Assembly: GCF_014138045.1 (NCBI RefSeq)
Contig: NZ_JACGXA010000003.1
Span: 248,001 to 312,000 of the forward strand
Length of the DNA: 64,000 nt
Origin: Nocardioides ginsengisegetis
GTDB lineage: Bacteria; Actinomycetota; Actinomycetes; Propionibacteriales; Nocardioidaceae
Direction: 5' to 3'
A program made the position numbers and the translations under genes. Below the pieces are notes generated by a model, which had not been told where the DNA came from, did no database searches, and saw only the letters and a list, made by a program, of their open reading frames with translations. Below, in pieces: positions 36,135 through 45,130 of this stretch. Each line of letters begins with the position of its first letter. The first letter of the stretch is position 1.

Positions 36135-36776
36135 CTACTGCACGGGCGAGATGCTCCTGGACACCGTCGCCAGCAGGTCGTCGAGACCGGCCCGGTCGAC
36201 GGACCGACCGACGACGGACATCTCGAACTTCGCCTCGGTCTCGCCGGGGATCGAGAACCACATGAACGTGTTGAAGCGCTGCGTGTTGCGGACGGCGTCG
36301 CGGTAGCTGAAGGACAGCAGGTCGGTCGTCTGGCCGATGATCTCGACGTCCTGGTAGCCGGCCTGCATCGCGGCCAGCTTCTGCGCGACCATCTGCTCCC
36401 GGGTCTTGTGCTCGCTGGCGATCTTGACGCGCAGGCTGTAGCCGCCGATCTCGGGCTCGCCGCGCGGCCGCCACCGGTACTCGTTGTCGTACTCCTCCGT
36501 GCGCACCCAGCCGCGCGGCGCCCGGTAGGTCCACTGGAAGCCCGGGCTGCCGATGACGTGCCGCTTGTAGGTCAGGCTCGGCAGCAGCGGCGGGTAGGGG
36601 ATGTCGGCGGCAAACGGCCGCACCGGGTCGACCGGCAGCGAGGGGCTGCTCGCGGGCACCGGGCCGGCGTCGCGGAAGGTCACCGCCGTCGGCTCGCGGT
36701 GCTCTGCCCAGGCGTAGCCGCCGCCCACCCCGAGCAGGGCGAGGAGCAGCACCACCCCGAGTCCCCGTGCGCCCAT
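36135..36776 (-). CDS. Exported LpqN-like protein
   Basis: A 213-aa protein with an N-terminal signal or anchor (about 5-25; hydrophobic, no lipobox Cys) and a globular part (about 65-213) starting FQWTYRAPRGWVRTEEY and ending LDDLLATVSRSISPV. The alternation of a Trp-rich strand, a central long helix (AQKLAAMQAGYQDVEII) and a late FSIPGETEAKFEMSVVG strand is LpqN/PsbP-like and similar in plan to the external domain of the neighbouring kinase. Function unknown. ATG 36776 starts the signal peptide. Confidence 0.65.
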   Translation of the reverse strand: MGARGLGVVLLLALLGVGGGYAWAEHREPTAVTFRDAGPVPASSPSLPVDPVRPFAADIPYPPLLPSLTYKRHVIGSPGFQWTYRAPRGWVRTEEYDNEYRWRPRGEPEIGGYSLRVKIASEHKTREQMVAQKLAAMQAGYQDVEIIGQTTDLLSFSYRDAVRNTQRFNTFMWFSIPGETEAKFEMSVVGRSVDRAGLDDLLATVSRSISPVQ

Positions 36777-36845
36777 GGCCGTCACCCTAAGGTCTGGCCC
36801 CTCCGTGAGTTGCGTCACCGCCCGCCGAGAGGATTGGGTGGCGCC

Positions 36846-38522
36846 ATGACAACGTCGTCGGACCTCTTCGCCCAGCACCGTGACCGCCTCGACGCCGCCG
36901 TGGCGGCCTGCGCCACCCGTGGCTACTTCTCCGCCTTCGACGAGTCCCCCTCGCCGCGCGTGTACGGCGAGAACGCCGCCGCCGACGGTGTCGCGGCGTG
37001 GAAGTCCTGGCTCGACGGCGCCTTCCCGCTGAGCACGCCGGGCGCGGAGGGCACTGTGGCGACCGAGCGCTCGCCGTACGGCTTCGACCTGGGTGTCACC
37101 TACCCCCGCGTGACCCCGGCCGGCGTCGACGCGCTGCTGGTCGCCGCCGAGGCGGGCAAGAAGGCCTGGCGCGACGCCGGCCCCGAGGCCCGCACCGGGG
37201 TCTGCCTGGAGATCCTGGCGCGCCTGCACGGCCGGATCTTCGAGCTGGCCAACGCCGTCCAGCACACCAGCGGCCAGGCCTTCGTGATGGCCTTCCAGGC
37301 CGGCGGCGCGCACGCGCTCGACCGCGCGCTCGAGGCGATCGCCTACGCCTGGACCGAGATGACCCGCACCCCCGCCACCGCGCTGTGGGAGAAGCCCGGC
37401 CGTGGCGAGCCGCTGCGGATGGAGAAGACCTTCACCGTGGTGCCGCGCGGCGTCGCGCTGGTCATCGGCTGCAACACCTTCCCGACGTGGAACTCGTGGC
37501 CCGGCCTGTTCGCCTCGCTGGTCACCGGCAACCCGGTCGTCGTGAAGCCGCACGCCTCGGCCGTGCTGCCGCTCGCGATCACGGTGCAGGCCTGCCAGGA
37601 GGTGCTGGCGGAGGCCGGCTTCGACCCCAACCTGGTGACGCTGGCCGCCGAGGACCCCGCCGACAAGCTCGCGGCCGTCCTCGCCGTGCGGCCCGAGGTC
37701 AAGCTGATCGACTTCACCGGCGGCAACGCCTTCGGCGACTGGCTCGAGGCCAATGCCCGCCAGGCCACGGTCTTCACCGAGAAGGCCGGCGTCAACACCG
37801 TCGTCATCGACTCCACGTCCGACTTCCGGGCGATGTGCCAGAACCTCGCGTTCTCGTTCTCCCTCTACTCCGGCCAGATGTGCACGGCCCCGCAGAACGT
37901 CTACCTCCCCGAGTCCGGCATCGCGACCGACGACGGCGTGAAGACGCCCGCCGAGGTCGGCGCCGGCATCGAGGCGGCCCTCGGCAAGCTGCTCGGCGAC
38001 GACGCCCGGGCGGTCGAGCTGCTCGGCGGCGTGGTCAACGCCGGCGTGCTCGAGCGGCTCGAGCAGGTGGGCGCCCGCGGCGACGTGCTGGTCGCCTCGC
38101 GCACGGTCACCCACCCGGCGTACGCCGACGCGACGGTGCGCACCCCCACGCTCGTGCAGCTGTCGGCCAAGGATGCGGACGTCTACGAGTCCGAGTGCTT
38201 CGGCCCGGTGGCCTACCTGATCACCACGTCCTCCACCGAGGAGTCGATCGACCTCTTCCGCGACACCGTGCAGCGCCACGGCGCGATGACGGCGGCGGTC
38301 TACGCGACCTCCGAGCCGGTCATCGCATCGATGCGCGACGCGGCCCTCGACGCGGGGGTGGCCCTCTCGGAGAACCTCCTCGGCGGCGTCTTCGTCAACC
38401 AGTCCGCGGCCTACTCCGACTTCCACGGCACCGGCGCCAACCCGGCGGCCAACGCGTCCTACACCGACGGCGCGTACGTCGCCTCCCGCTTCCGGGTGGT
38501 GCAGTCCCGCCGCCACGTCTGA
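36846..38522 (+). CDS. paaN: PaaN-type aldehyde dehydrogenase
   Basis: A 558-aa member of the long PaaN aldehyde dehydrogenase family linked to phenylacetate degradation. The catalytic Cys lies in SLYSGQMCTAPQNVYLP and the general-base region in FTEKAGVNTVVID; NAD binding is in VIGCNTFPTWNSWPGLF. It lacks the MaoC hydratase domain of PaaZ, consistent with PaaN2-type proteins that oxidise a semialdehyde. No other paa gene is in the window, so it acts with genes elsewhere or on another aldehyde. ATG 36846 is 70 nt from the divergent LpqN-like gene. Confidence 0.88.
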   Translation: MTTSSDLFAQHRDRLDAAVAACATRGYFSAFDESPSPRVYGENAAADGVAAWKSWLDGAFPLSTPGAEGTVATERSPYGFDLGVTYPRVTPAGVDALLVAAEAGKKAWRDAGPEARTGVCLEILARLHGRIFELANAVQHTSGQAFVMAFQAGGAHALDRALEAIAYAWTEMTRTPATALWEKPGRGEPLRMEKTFTVVPRGVALVIGCNTFPTWNSWPGLFASLVTGNPVVVKPHASAVLPLAITVQACQEVLAEAGFDPNLVTLAAEDPADKLAAVLAVRPEVKLIDFTGGNAFGDWLEANARQATVFTEKAGVNTVVIDSTSDFRAMCQNLAFSFSLYSGQMCTAPQNVYLPESGIATDDGVKTPAEVGAGIEAALGKLLGDDARAVELLGGVVNAGVLERLEQVGARGDVLVASRTVTHPAYADATVRTPTLVQLSAKDADVYESECFGPVAYLITTSSTEESIDLFRDTVQRHGAMTAAVYATSEPVIASMRDAALDAGVALSENLLGGVFVNQSAAYSDFHGTGANPAANASYTDGAYVASRFRVVQSRRHV

Positions 38523-38615
38523 CGGACGATGAGTATTTCTCCTCGGGCGGGTCTGTCGTATCCGTAGCCCCGTGTTCGTGGAGGGGGTGAGACCCCGACA
38601 CCGAGGAGACCTGCG

Positions 38616-40076
38616 ATGACCGACCTGAAGAGCCGCTGGCTGGCGCTCTACGTGCTCTGCCTGGGCGACCTGATGATCGTGCTGGACTCCAGCATCGTCA
38701 ACGTCGCGCTGCCCTCCATCCAGACCGACCTCGGCTTCTCGCCGTCGGCGCTGGCGTGGGTGGTCAACGCCTACCTGCTGACCTTCGGCGGCTTCCTGCT
38801 GCTGTCGGGCCGGCTGGGCGACCTGTTCGGCAACAAGAGGGTCTTCACCCTCGGCGTCGTGTCGTTCACGGTCGCCTCGATCGCTTGCGGCCTCGCGCCG
38901 TCGTCGGGGCTGCTGGTCGCCGGCCGGGCGATCCAGGGGCTCGGCGGCGCCGCGGTGTCCGCGGTCGCGCTGAGCCTGATCATGGGCCTGTTCTCCGACC
39001 CGGGCGAGCGGGCCAAGGCAATGGGCTTCTTCGGGTTCGTGATGTCGGGCGGCGGCGCGGTCGGCGTGCTGCTGGGCGGCGTGCTCACCGGCCTCTTCTC
39101 GTGGCACTGGATCTTCCTGGTCAACGTCCCGGTCGGCGTCGCGGTCTGGTTCGCCGCCCAGCGGGTGCTGCCCGGCGACGACGTCGCCGAGGGCCAGGGC
39201 CGGCTCGACGTGGCCGGTGCCGTGCTGGTGACGGCCGCGCTGATGCTGTCGGTCTACGGCATCGTCGGCGGCAACGAGGCCGGCTGGACCTCCGGCCGCA
39301 CGCTCGGGGTGCTCGGCGCCAGCGCCGCCCTGCTCGCCGCGTTCGTCGGGTGGGAGGCGCGCGCCGCGAGCCCGCTCGTCCCGCTGCGGCTGTTCGCGCT
39401 CCGCAACGTCTCGATCTCCCAGGTCGTCGGCGTGCTCTGGGCGGCCGCGATGTTCGCGTGGTTCTTCCTCGCGGCCCTCTACCTCCAGCGCGTGCTGGGC
39501 TACGAAGCCCTCGAGGTCGGCCTGGCCTTCCTGCCGACCAGCGTGGTGATGGCGTTCTGCTCGCTCAAGGTCTCCGACCGCGCCGTCATGCGGTTCGGCA
39601 TCCGCCGCCCGCTCACCGTCGGCCTCGGCCTGGCCGCCGCCAGCCTCGCGCTGTTCTCCCGGGCGCCCGTCGACGGCTCGTACGCCGTGGACGTGCTGCC
39701 CTCGATGATCCTGCTCGGCATCGGCGCCGGCATCGCCTTCAACCCGGTGCTCCTGGCCGCGATGGGTGACGTCGAGCCGCATGAGTCCGGCCTGGCGTCG
39801 GGGGTCGTCAACACCAGCTTCATGATGGGCGGCGCGCTCGGCCTCGCGATCCTGGTGAGCCTCTCCGACCACCGCACGGGCTCGCTGCTGGCCGGTGGGG
39901 CGGACCCGGTCGAGGCGCTCAACGGCGGCTACCACTGGGCGTTCGCGGCCGGTGCCGTCTTCGCGCTGCTGGCCGCCGCGATCGGCGGCGGGCTGCTGCG
40001 GCCGCGCCCGATGCAGATGCCCCACGAGGTGGAGACCGTCCCCGCTCACGAGGACCCCCTCCCCGACCCGGTCTGA
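38616..40076 (+). CDS. DHA2-family multidrug exporter (EmrB/QacA-like)
   Basis: A 486-aa, 14-helix major facilitator. Motif D1 LDSSIVNVALPSIQ is in helix 1, motif A (GRLGDLFGNKRVF) in loop 2-3 and motif C (GGAVGVLLGGVLTG) in helix 5, the signatures of drug:H+ antiporters. It probably extrudes a lipophilic compound. No TetR or MarR regulator is adjacent. ATG 38616 follows AGGAG by 6 nt. Confidence 0.9.
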   Translation: MTDLKSRWLALYVLCLGDLMIVLDSSIVNVALPSIQTDLGFSPSALAWVVNAYLLTFGGFLLLSGRLGDLFGNKRVFTLGVVSFTVASIACGLAPSSGLLVAGRAIQGLGGAAVSAVALSLIMGLFSDPGERAKAMGFFGFVMSGGGAVGVLLGGVLTGLFSWHWIFLVNVPVGVAVWFAAQRVLPGDDVAEGQGRLDVAGAVLVTAALMLSVYGIVGGNEAGWTSGRTLGVLGASAALLAAFVGWEARAASPLVPLRLFALRNVSISQVVGVLWAAAMFAWFFLAALYLQRVLGYEALEVGLAFLPTSVVMAFCSLKVSDRAVMRFGIRRPLTVGLGLAAASLALFSRAPVDGSYAVDVLPSMILLGIGAGIAFNPVLLAAMGDVEPHESGLASGVVNTSFMMGGALGLAILVSLSDHRTGSLLAGGADPVEALNGGYHWAFAAGAVFALLAAAIGGGLLRPRPMQMPHEVETVPAHEDPLPDPV

Positions 40077-40104
40077 CCTCTCGCCGGGCGTTAGCGTGCG
40101 GGAC

Positions 40105-41607
40105 GTGACGATGATCCGGAACGCCCGCCTCGTCCCGCTCGCGCCGGGAGAGGTCGCCCCCGACCAGCCCCTCGACGTCCTCGTCGAGGGCGGCTCGGTG
40201 ACCGCCGTCGGGACCGCGCTCGACAGACCTGCCGGCGTCGAGGAGATCGACGCCGCCGGCCGCTGGATCGCTCCCGGCCTCTGGGACCAGCACGTCCACC
40301 TCGCCCAGTGGACCCTGGCCTCGCAGCGGCTCGACCTGGCCTTCGCGCGCTCGCCCGAGGACGCCACCCGGATGGTCGCCGAGCGGGTCGCTGAGTACCC
40401 CGAGCTCCCCGTCATCGGCTGGGGCCACCGCAGCGGCGGTTGGGAGCGCGACGTCACCGTCTCCGAGCTCGACGCGGTCTCCGGCGACACCCCCGTCGTG
40501 CTGATCAGCGGCGACGGCCACCACGCCTGGCTCAACACGATCGCGCTGATGCACCTGGCGATGCCGGTGCGCGACAGCGTGGTCCGGGAGGCCGAGTGGT
40601 TCGCGGCGTACGCCCGTCTGTCCACGCTCGTCGGCGACGACGGCACCTCGCCCGAGGCCTACCGCCGCACGCTCGACCACGCCGCGACGATGGGCGTCGT
40701 CGGCATCGTCGACTTCGAGTTCAGCGGTGGCGTGCCGGAGTGGCAGCACCGCTGGGCCAACGGCTGCGACCTGCTGAGCATCCGGATGGCGACCTACGCC
40801 GACACCCTCGAGGACATCATCGGGCGGGGCCTGCGCACCGGCGACGCGCTGCCCGGCTGCGACGACCGGCTCACCATGGGGCCGCTCAAGATCATCAGCG
40901 ACGGCTCCCTCAACACCCGCACGGCGTGGTGCTGTCAGCCCTACGCCGACGCCCACCGCCTGGAGTACCCCTGCGGCCAGCCCAACCTGTCGGGCGCCGA
41001 GCTGCGGACTCTGCTCGCCCGCGCGCACGCGTCGGGCCTCGAGATCGCCACCCACGCGATCGGTGACGCGGCTGTCGCCGAGGCGCTCGCGTCGTATGCC
41101 GACACGGGTGCCCGTGGCTCCATCGAGCACGCCCAGCTCGTCGGCCGCGACGACGTGCGCGAGATGGCTCGGCTCGGCATCCGCGCCAGCATCCAGCCCG
41201 CCCACCTGCTCGATGACCGCGACCTCACCGAGAAGATCTGGGGCGACCGGTCGGCGCGCTCGTTCGCCTTCCGCTGGATGCTCGACGACGGGGTGGAGCT
41301 CGCGATGGGCTCCGACGCGCCCGTCTCGCCGCTCGACCCGTGGCTGGCCGTCTCCTCGGCCGTCCACCGCAGCGCCGACGAGCGCGTCGCCTGGCACCCC
41401 GAGCACGCCCTCACCCCCCGCGAGGCCCTGGCCGCCTCGGTCGACGGCCAGCCCATGGTCCGCGTCGGCTCCCGCGGTGACCTGGTCCTCCTCGACGCCG
41501 ACCCGCTGGCCGACCTCGGTGACTCGGCGAAGACCGGCGCCGCCCTCCGTGACATGTCCGTCGCCCTCACCCTCGTCGCCGGCGCGACGGTCCACTCCGC
41601 CCTCTAG
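40105..41607 (+). CDS. Amidohydrolase family protein (YtcJ/Amidohydro_3 type)
   Basis: A 500-aa metal-dependent hydrolase. The beta-sandwich N-terminus (about 1-55) leads to HVHLAQ with the first two His ligands, then HAIGDAA, IEHAQLV, and the Asp ligand in MGSDAPVSPLDPW, consistent with the binuclear amidohydrolase barrel. Family members deformylate or hydrolyse N-acyl compounds; substrate unknown. GTG 40105 or ATG 40111 are both possible starts. It follows the exporter by 28 nt. Its TAG stop is part of the outermost arm of a repeat array. Confidence 0.88.
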   Translation: MTMIRNARLVPLAPGEVAPDQPLDVLVEGGSVTAVGTALDRPAGVEEIDAAGRWIAPGLWDQHVHLAQWTLASQRLDLAFARSPEDATRMVAERVAEYPELPVIGWGHRSGGWERDVTVSELDAVSGDTPVVLISGDGHHAWLNTIALMHLAMPVRDSVVREAEWFAAYARLSTLVGDDGTSPEAYRRTLDHAATMGVVGIVDFEFSGGVPEWQHRWANGCDLLSIRMATYADTLEDIIGRGLRTGDALPGCDDRLTMGPLKIISDGSLNTRTAWCCQPYADAHRLEYPCGQPNLSGAELRTLLARAHASGLEIATHAIGDAAVAEALASYADTGARGSIEHAQLVGRDDVREMARLGIRASIQPAHLLDDRDLTEKIWGDRSARSFAFRWMLDDGVELAMGSDAPVSPLDPWLAVSSAVHRSADERVAWHPEHALTPREALAASVDGQPMVRVGSRGDLVLLDADPLADLGDSAKTGAALRDMSVALTLVAGATVHSAL

Positions 41608-41811
41608 CGCGAGAGGGCACTCAGGGGCAGTCTCATCGCGCCGAGCGGGCACTCAGGGGCAGTCTCATCGCGCCGAGAGGGCACTCAGGGGCAGTCTCAT
41701 CGCGCCGAGAGGGCACTGAGAGTGCCCCCAACTGCCCTCTCGCGCCGTTGGGAGTGCCCCCAACTGCCCTCTCGCGCCGTTGGGAGTGCCCCCAACTGCC
41801 CTCTCGCGCTA
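41605..41811. repeat. 32-bp tandem repeat array with inverted half, bidirectional terminator
   Basis: Three copies of a 32-bp unit starting GAGAGGGCACTCAGGGGCAG run 41611-41642, 41643-41674 and 41675-41706. A transition at 41707-41746 is followed by two 32-bp units starting GTTGGGAGTGCCCCCAACTG (41747-41778, 41779-41810), near the inverse of the first type. The outermost arms, TAGCGCGAGAGGGCA (41605-41619) and its exact complement (41797-41811), include the stop codons of both convergent genes. Hairpin terminator function for both genes is the simplest role. Confidence 0.85.
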
Positions 41812-42735
41812 CTTGAGCGCTGCCAGCACCAGCTCGGCGGCCTTCTGCTGCTCGGCCTCGAACGGGTGGAAGGCCAGGGCGGCCTGCGGATCCGTCTGCG
41901 CACCGTTGATCCAGGGATCCTTCGCGCAGATGTCGTGGCCGGCGGTGGCGGCGAACAGGTCGACGTACTCCGCGTCACCGGCGGCCGCGGTGGCCTTCCT
42001 GATCGTGGTGACGAGGTCCTCGAGGACGCCGCGCGCGTAGGCCACGTCGCCGTCGGCGAGCGGCAGCAGGTCGGGGCAGGTGCCGTGGGCCGGCAGGATC
42101 TGCGGGTAGCCGACGACCAGCACCTTCGCCTGGGGCGAGCGGTCGTGGATGCCCTTGACGATCGCGGTCACGTGCCCGCCGATCTGCTGCACGGCCGCGC
42201 GCAGCTGGTCCTTCCCGCCTGCGGTGAGCTTGTCCCGGCACGGTGAGCCGTGCGGGTCCTTGCTGGTGACCTGGGAGCACGCGCCCACCATCGTGGCGAA
42301 CAGGTTGGCGTCGTTGCCGCCGATGCCGATCGTCACGAGGTCGGTGTCCTCGGTCAGGGCGTCGAACTGCGCCGGCACCAGCCCGGTGTTGGTCTTCTGC
42401 ACGCCGATCATCGACTCGCTCGACGCCCCGCTGCAGCTCACGTCCGTGAGTGAGGTGCCCGGGAGGGCCGCAGCGACCAGCGCCGGGTAGTTGTTGGTCG
42501 AGCGCAGGCAGCCGTTGGAGGTGTCGGTGTCCGGCACGAGCGGCGCGGCCGTGTAGGAGTCGCCGAGGGCGACGTACGTCGGGAACTGCGCGTCGACCTG
42601 CGTGGTGACCGAGGCGCTGGGCGTGGCCGAGGTCGAGTCGGCGGAGGGCGATCCGGTGGTGGCGTCCGACGAGCAGCCGGCCAGGGCGAGGGTCGCGAGC
42701 GCGGCCACGAGGACGGTGCGGAGGGGGGACGTCAT
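41809..42735 (-). CDS. SGNH/GDSL-family lipase lipoprotein
   Basis: A 308-aa exported esterase. Signal peptide with lipobox LAGC at 18-21, then a Ser/Thr-rich linker. Block I GDSYTA places the nucleophile Ser at residue 60; block III IGIGGNDANLF supplies oxyanion residues; block V AFHPFEAEQQ gives the catalytic His near residue 291. Cys are paired as in disulphide-stabilised actinobacterial secreted lipases. ATG 42735 begins the signal. The stop TAG lies in the repeat array. Substrates would be short acyl or lipid esters. Confidence 0.9.
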   Translation of the reverse strand: MTSPLRTVLVAALATLALAGCSSDATTGSPSADSTSATPSASVTTQVDAQFPTYVALGDSYTAAPLVPDTDTSNGCLRSTNNYPALVAAALPGTSLTDVSCSGASSESMIGVQKTNTGLVPAQFDALTEDTDLVTIGIGGNDANLFATMVGACSQVTSKDPHGSPCRDKLTAGGKDQLRAAVQQIGGHVTAIVKGIHDRSPQAKVLVVGYPQILPAHGTCPDLLPLADGDVAYARGVLEDLVTTIRKATAAAGDAEYVDLFAATAGHDICAKDPWINGAQTDPQAALAFHPFEAEQQKAAELVLAALK

Positions 42736-42825
42736 GTCCAGCACGCTACGGCCCACGACCATGCCGGACCGCCACGCCCCGCCTCCCGTGTGACCGAGAC
42801 GTCGTTCGTGGGGTACGACTGTGCT

Positions 42826-43869
42826 GTGACCGACCACCACCTGCCCCCCGACGCCCCGCCTCCGGGCGACTCCGAGCTCAGGAGCGACGAGGCGGTGGAC
42901 GAGGCCATGCCCACCGAGCCGGGGCAGAAGAAGGATTCGACCTTCACGGTCCTGGTCGCGCTGGTCGCCAACGGACTGCTGGCCCTGGCCAAGACGGTCG
43001 CGGCCTTCCTCACCGGCTCGGCGTCGATGGGGGCGGAGGCCGCGCACTCGTGGGCCGACACCGGCAACGAGGTCTTCCTGCTGATCGCCGAGAAGCGCGG
43101 CGAGCGGCCCCGCGACGACAAGCACCCGCGCGGCTACGGCCGGGCGACCTACGTGTGGTCGCTGGTCGCGGCGTTCGGGCTGTTCTCGGCCGGCGCGGTC
43201 GTCTCGATCTGGCACGGCGTGAGCGAGCTGTTCGCCGAGCCGAGCGAGGTGAGCTACACCGTCAACTACGTCGTCCTGGGGCTCGCATTCCTGCTCGAGG
43301 GCTCGTCGTTCATCCAGGCCAGCCGCCAGCTCAAGGGCGAGGCCAGCAGCTGGGGGCTGCACCCGCTCAGCTACATCGACCGGACCTCCAACCCCACCCT
43401 GCGGGCGGTCTTCTTCGAGGACTTCGCAGCCCTGCTCGGGCTGGTCCTGGCCGGTGCCGGCATCGCGCTGCACCAGCTGACCGGCCAGGCGGCGTACGAC
43501 GCGGTGGGCTCGATCGCGGTCGGCCTGCTGCTGGCGTTCGTGGCGGTCTACCTGATGCGCCGCAACATGCAGTACCTCCTCGGCCAGACCCTCGGCTCGG
43601 AGATGTGGTCGCGGGTCCTCGCGGCCCTGCTGGCCCACGACGCGATCGAGCGGATCACCTACCTGCACGTGGAGTACGTCGGTCCCCAGAAGGTGTTCGT
43701 CGTGGCGGCCGTCGACCTTACCGGCGACGACCGCGAGCCCACGCTCGCGCAGCGGCTCCGGCAGGTCGAGCTCGACATCGAGCGCAACGACCTGATCGAG
43801 GACGCCGTGCTGACCCTCTCGCTCCCCGAGGACCCCTCGCTCAGCCCTGACCCGCCGCCGGCCGGCTGA
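42826..43869 (+). CDS. Cation diffusion facilitator (second CDF in window)
   Basis: A 347-aa transporter with six membrane spans and a cytoplasmic C-terminal domain (about 265-335). Metal-site residues are seen in AAHSWADTGNEVF and FFEDFAALLGL, a HxxxD and ExxxD-like pair that differs from the Zn-type HxxxD/HxxxD. It resembles the FieF/YdfM-like branch with a longer loop between spans 3 and 4 (QASRQLKGEASSWG). Metal cannot be assigned. GTG 42826 is preferred over GTG 42790, which adds twelve residues. The last 29 nt overlap the convergent regulator gene. Confidence 0.85.
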   Translation: MTDHHLPPDAPPPGDSELRSDEAVDEAMPTEPGQKKDSTFTVLVALVANGLLALAKTVAAFLTGSASMGAEAAHSWADTGNEVFLLIAEKRGERPRDDKHPRGYGRATYVWSLVAAFGLFSAGAVVSIWHGVSELFAEPSEVSYTVNYVVLGLAFLLEGSSFIQASRQLKGEASSWGLHPLSYIDRTSNPTLRAVFFEDFAALLGLVLAGAGIALHQLTGQAAYDAVGSIAVGLLLAFVAVYLMRRNMQYLLGQTLGSEMWSRVLAALLAHDAIERITYLHVEYVGPQKVFVVAAVDLTGDDREPTLAQRLRQVELDIERNDLIEDAVLTLSLPEDPSLSPDPPPAG

Positions 43870-45046
43870 CCCGGTCCGCACCGAGCACCAGCACGAGCTG
43901 CAGCACGGTGTCCGGGTCGTCGAGGCGGTCGCCGTACAGGTCGCGGAGCTGGCCCATGCGGTAGCGGACCGTCTGCGCGTGCACGAACAGCTCCTCGGCG
44001 ACCTCCTCCCGGCGACCCTGGTGCAGCAGCCAGGACCGCAGGGTGTCCGCGAGCTTCTCGGCCGTGCCGGGGCGCAGCCCCTCGAGGGGGGCCAGCACCT
44101 GGGCACGGAGGTCGGCGAGCGCGGCCGGGTCGGCACCGAGCACGAGCCGGGGGAGGTGAGCCTCGGTGTCGTCGGGGAGCCCGAGCGCGTGCGCACGCAG
44201 CGCCCGGTCGTACGACGCCCGCACCTCCAGCCAGGGCCGGGGAGGACCCGCGATGCCGCCGCGGCCCCGCAGCGTGCGCAGCAGCACGCCCCGCGCGCGG
44301 CCGTGCGCGTCGGGGACCAGCAGCAGCGCGAGCTCCTCGAGCCCGGGCAGGTCGCCGGCCCGCAGGGTCGCGGGGGAGAGGGAGGCGAGGACCGAGCGGA
44401 CCTGCGACTCCGGCAGCAGCACCGCGGTCAGCGTGGTCGGTGGGACCCAGTCGGCGCGCTCGGCGGCGTCGACCACGGTCTCGGTGGCGGAGTCGTTCAG
44501 CAGGTGGTGGGCGACCCGCTCGAGCAGCCGCTGCCGCACCCGGCCCGTGGTCGCGAGCTCGTCGGTGTGCCCGGCGACGCTGGCCGCGGACAGCTCGTCG
44601 ATGTAGGCGAAGACCAGCTCGGCGAAGTCGACCAGCGTCTCCGGCTGGACCCCGTTGGCCACCGCCGCCGTCGACATCTCGCGCCACGACACCCGGGCGC
44701 CGATCCGGTAGGCCGCCAGCAGCGCCTCGGTCGTCCGGCCGCTGCGGGCCTCGCCCCGGCCGAGCTGGTAGGCGCCCTCGACGGCCGGCGCGGCCGGCGT
44801 GCGGGGGTCCGAGCCGCGGCGGCCCGAGGCCAACGAGAGGAAGCCGCCGAGCGCGAGCTGCACCGCGTTCCGGATGTTCTCGCCCATCGGCCCGGACAGG
44901 GCACCCTCGTAGCTGGGGACCTCCTCGATGATGGCCGCGACGGTGGCCTCGGCGACCGCCGGCAGGCGGGAGCGCATGTCGGCCACCGCCTCGGGGGACA
45001 GGGTCAGCCCGTGACCGGCGGTGCGGCGGGGAGTCGCTCGGGGCAT
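43841..45046 (-). CDS. PucR/CdaR-like transcriptional regulator
   Basis: A 401-aa regulator. The N-terminal helical part (about 15-165; PSYEGALSGPMGENIRNAV) resembles the RsbT co-antagonist/PucR N-domain; the middle (about 170-330) is a GGDEF-like helper; the C-terminal HTH_30 has LADTLRSWLLHQGRREEVAEEL (in two halves) and HAQTVRYRMGQLRDL. It is divergent from the desaturase-reductase operon with an 84-nt shared promoter, so it is the probable regulator of fatty-acid desaturation. ATG 45046 follows an AGGAG 8 nt earlier. Confidence 0.88.
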   Translation of the reverse strand: MPRATPRRTAGHGLTLSPEAVADMRSRLPAVAEATVAAIIEEVPSYEGALSGPMGENIRNAVQLALGGFLSLASGRRGSDPRTPAAPAVEGAYQLGRGEARSGRTTEALLAAYRIGARVSWREMSTAAVANGVQPETLVDFAELVFAYIDELSAASVAGHTDELATTGRVRQRLLERVAHHLLNDSATETVVDAAERADWVPPTTLTAVLLPESQVRSVLASLSPATLRAGDLPGLEELALLLVPDAHGRARGVLLRTLRGRGGIAGPPRPWLEVRASYDRALRAHALGLPDDTEAHLPRLVLGADPAALADLRAQVLAPLEGLRPGTAEKLADTLRSWLLHQGRREEVAEELFVHAQTVRYRMGQLRDLYGDRLDDPDTVLQLVLVLGADRVSRPAAGQG

Positions 45047-45130
45047 TTTTGTCTCCTGCGAACAAATGTGACGCGGACTTTCACGTTCCTCGCACATGAG
45101 TTTACGCCCGAGGTGCAGGAGACTGATCCC
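45047..45130. promoter_or_regulatory. Divergent promoter region between PucR and desaturase operon
   Basis: This 84-nt spacer is AT-enriched with a CGAACAAATGTGACG stretch at 45059-45073 and GCACATGAGTTTACG at 45102-45116. Each end carries an outward-facing AGGAGAC ribosome site (the complement at 45051-45057, and at 45117-45123). The region must hold both promoters. Confidence 0.5.

Noticed and set aside
36846..38522. A phenylacetate degradation operon
   Set aside because: Only PaaN is present; the neighbours are an LpqN-like protein and a drug exporter, so no pathway is encoded here.
36135..40646. An uninterrupted 1503-codon minus-strand reading frame
   Set aside because: Only its last 214 codons are a real gene. 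The rest is antisense to PaaN, the DHA2 exporter and part of the amidohydrolase, with low-complexity Arg/Gly/Ala/His translation caused by high GC at third positions.
41611..41810. Possible CRISPR array
   Set aside because: The 32-bp units are directly contiguous with no unique spacers, change to inverted form halfway, and no cas gene is present.
45051..45123. Inverted repeat GTCTCCTGC / GCAGGAGAC as an operator for the PucR protein
   Set aside because: Each arm is simply the ribosome-binding site (AGGAG) of the two divergent genes, which face outward and therefore look like an inverted repeat.
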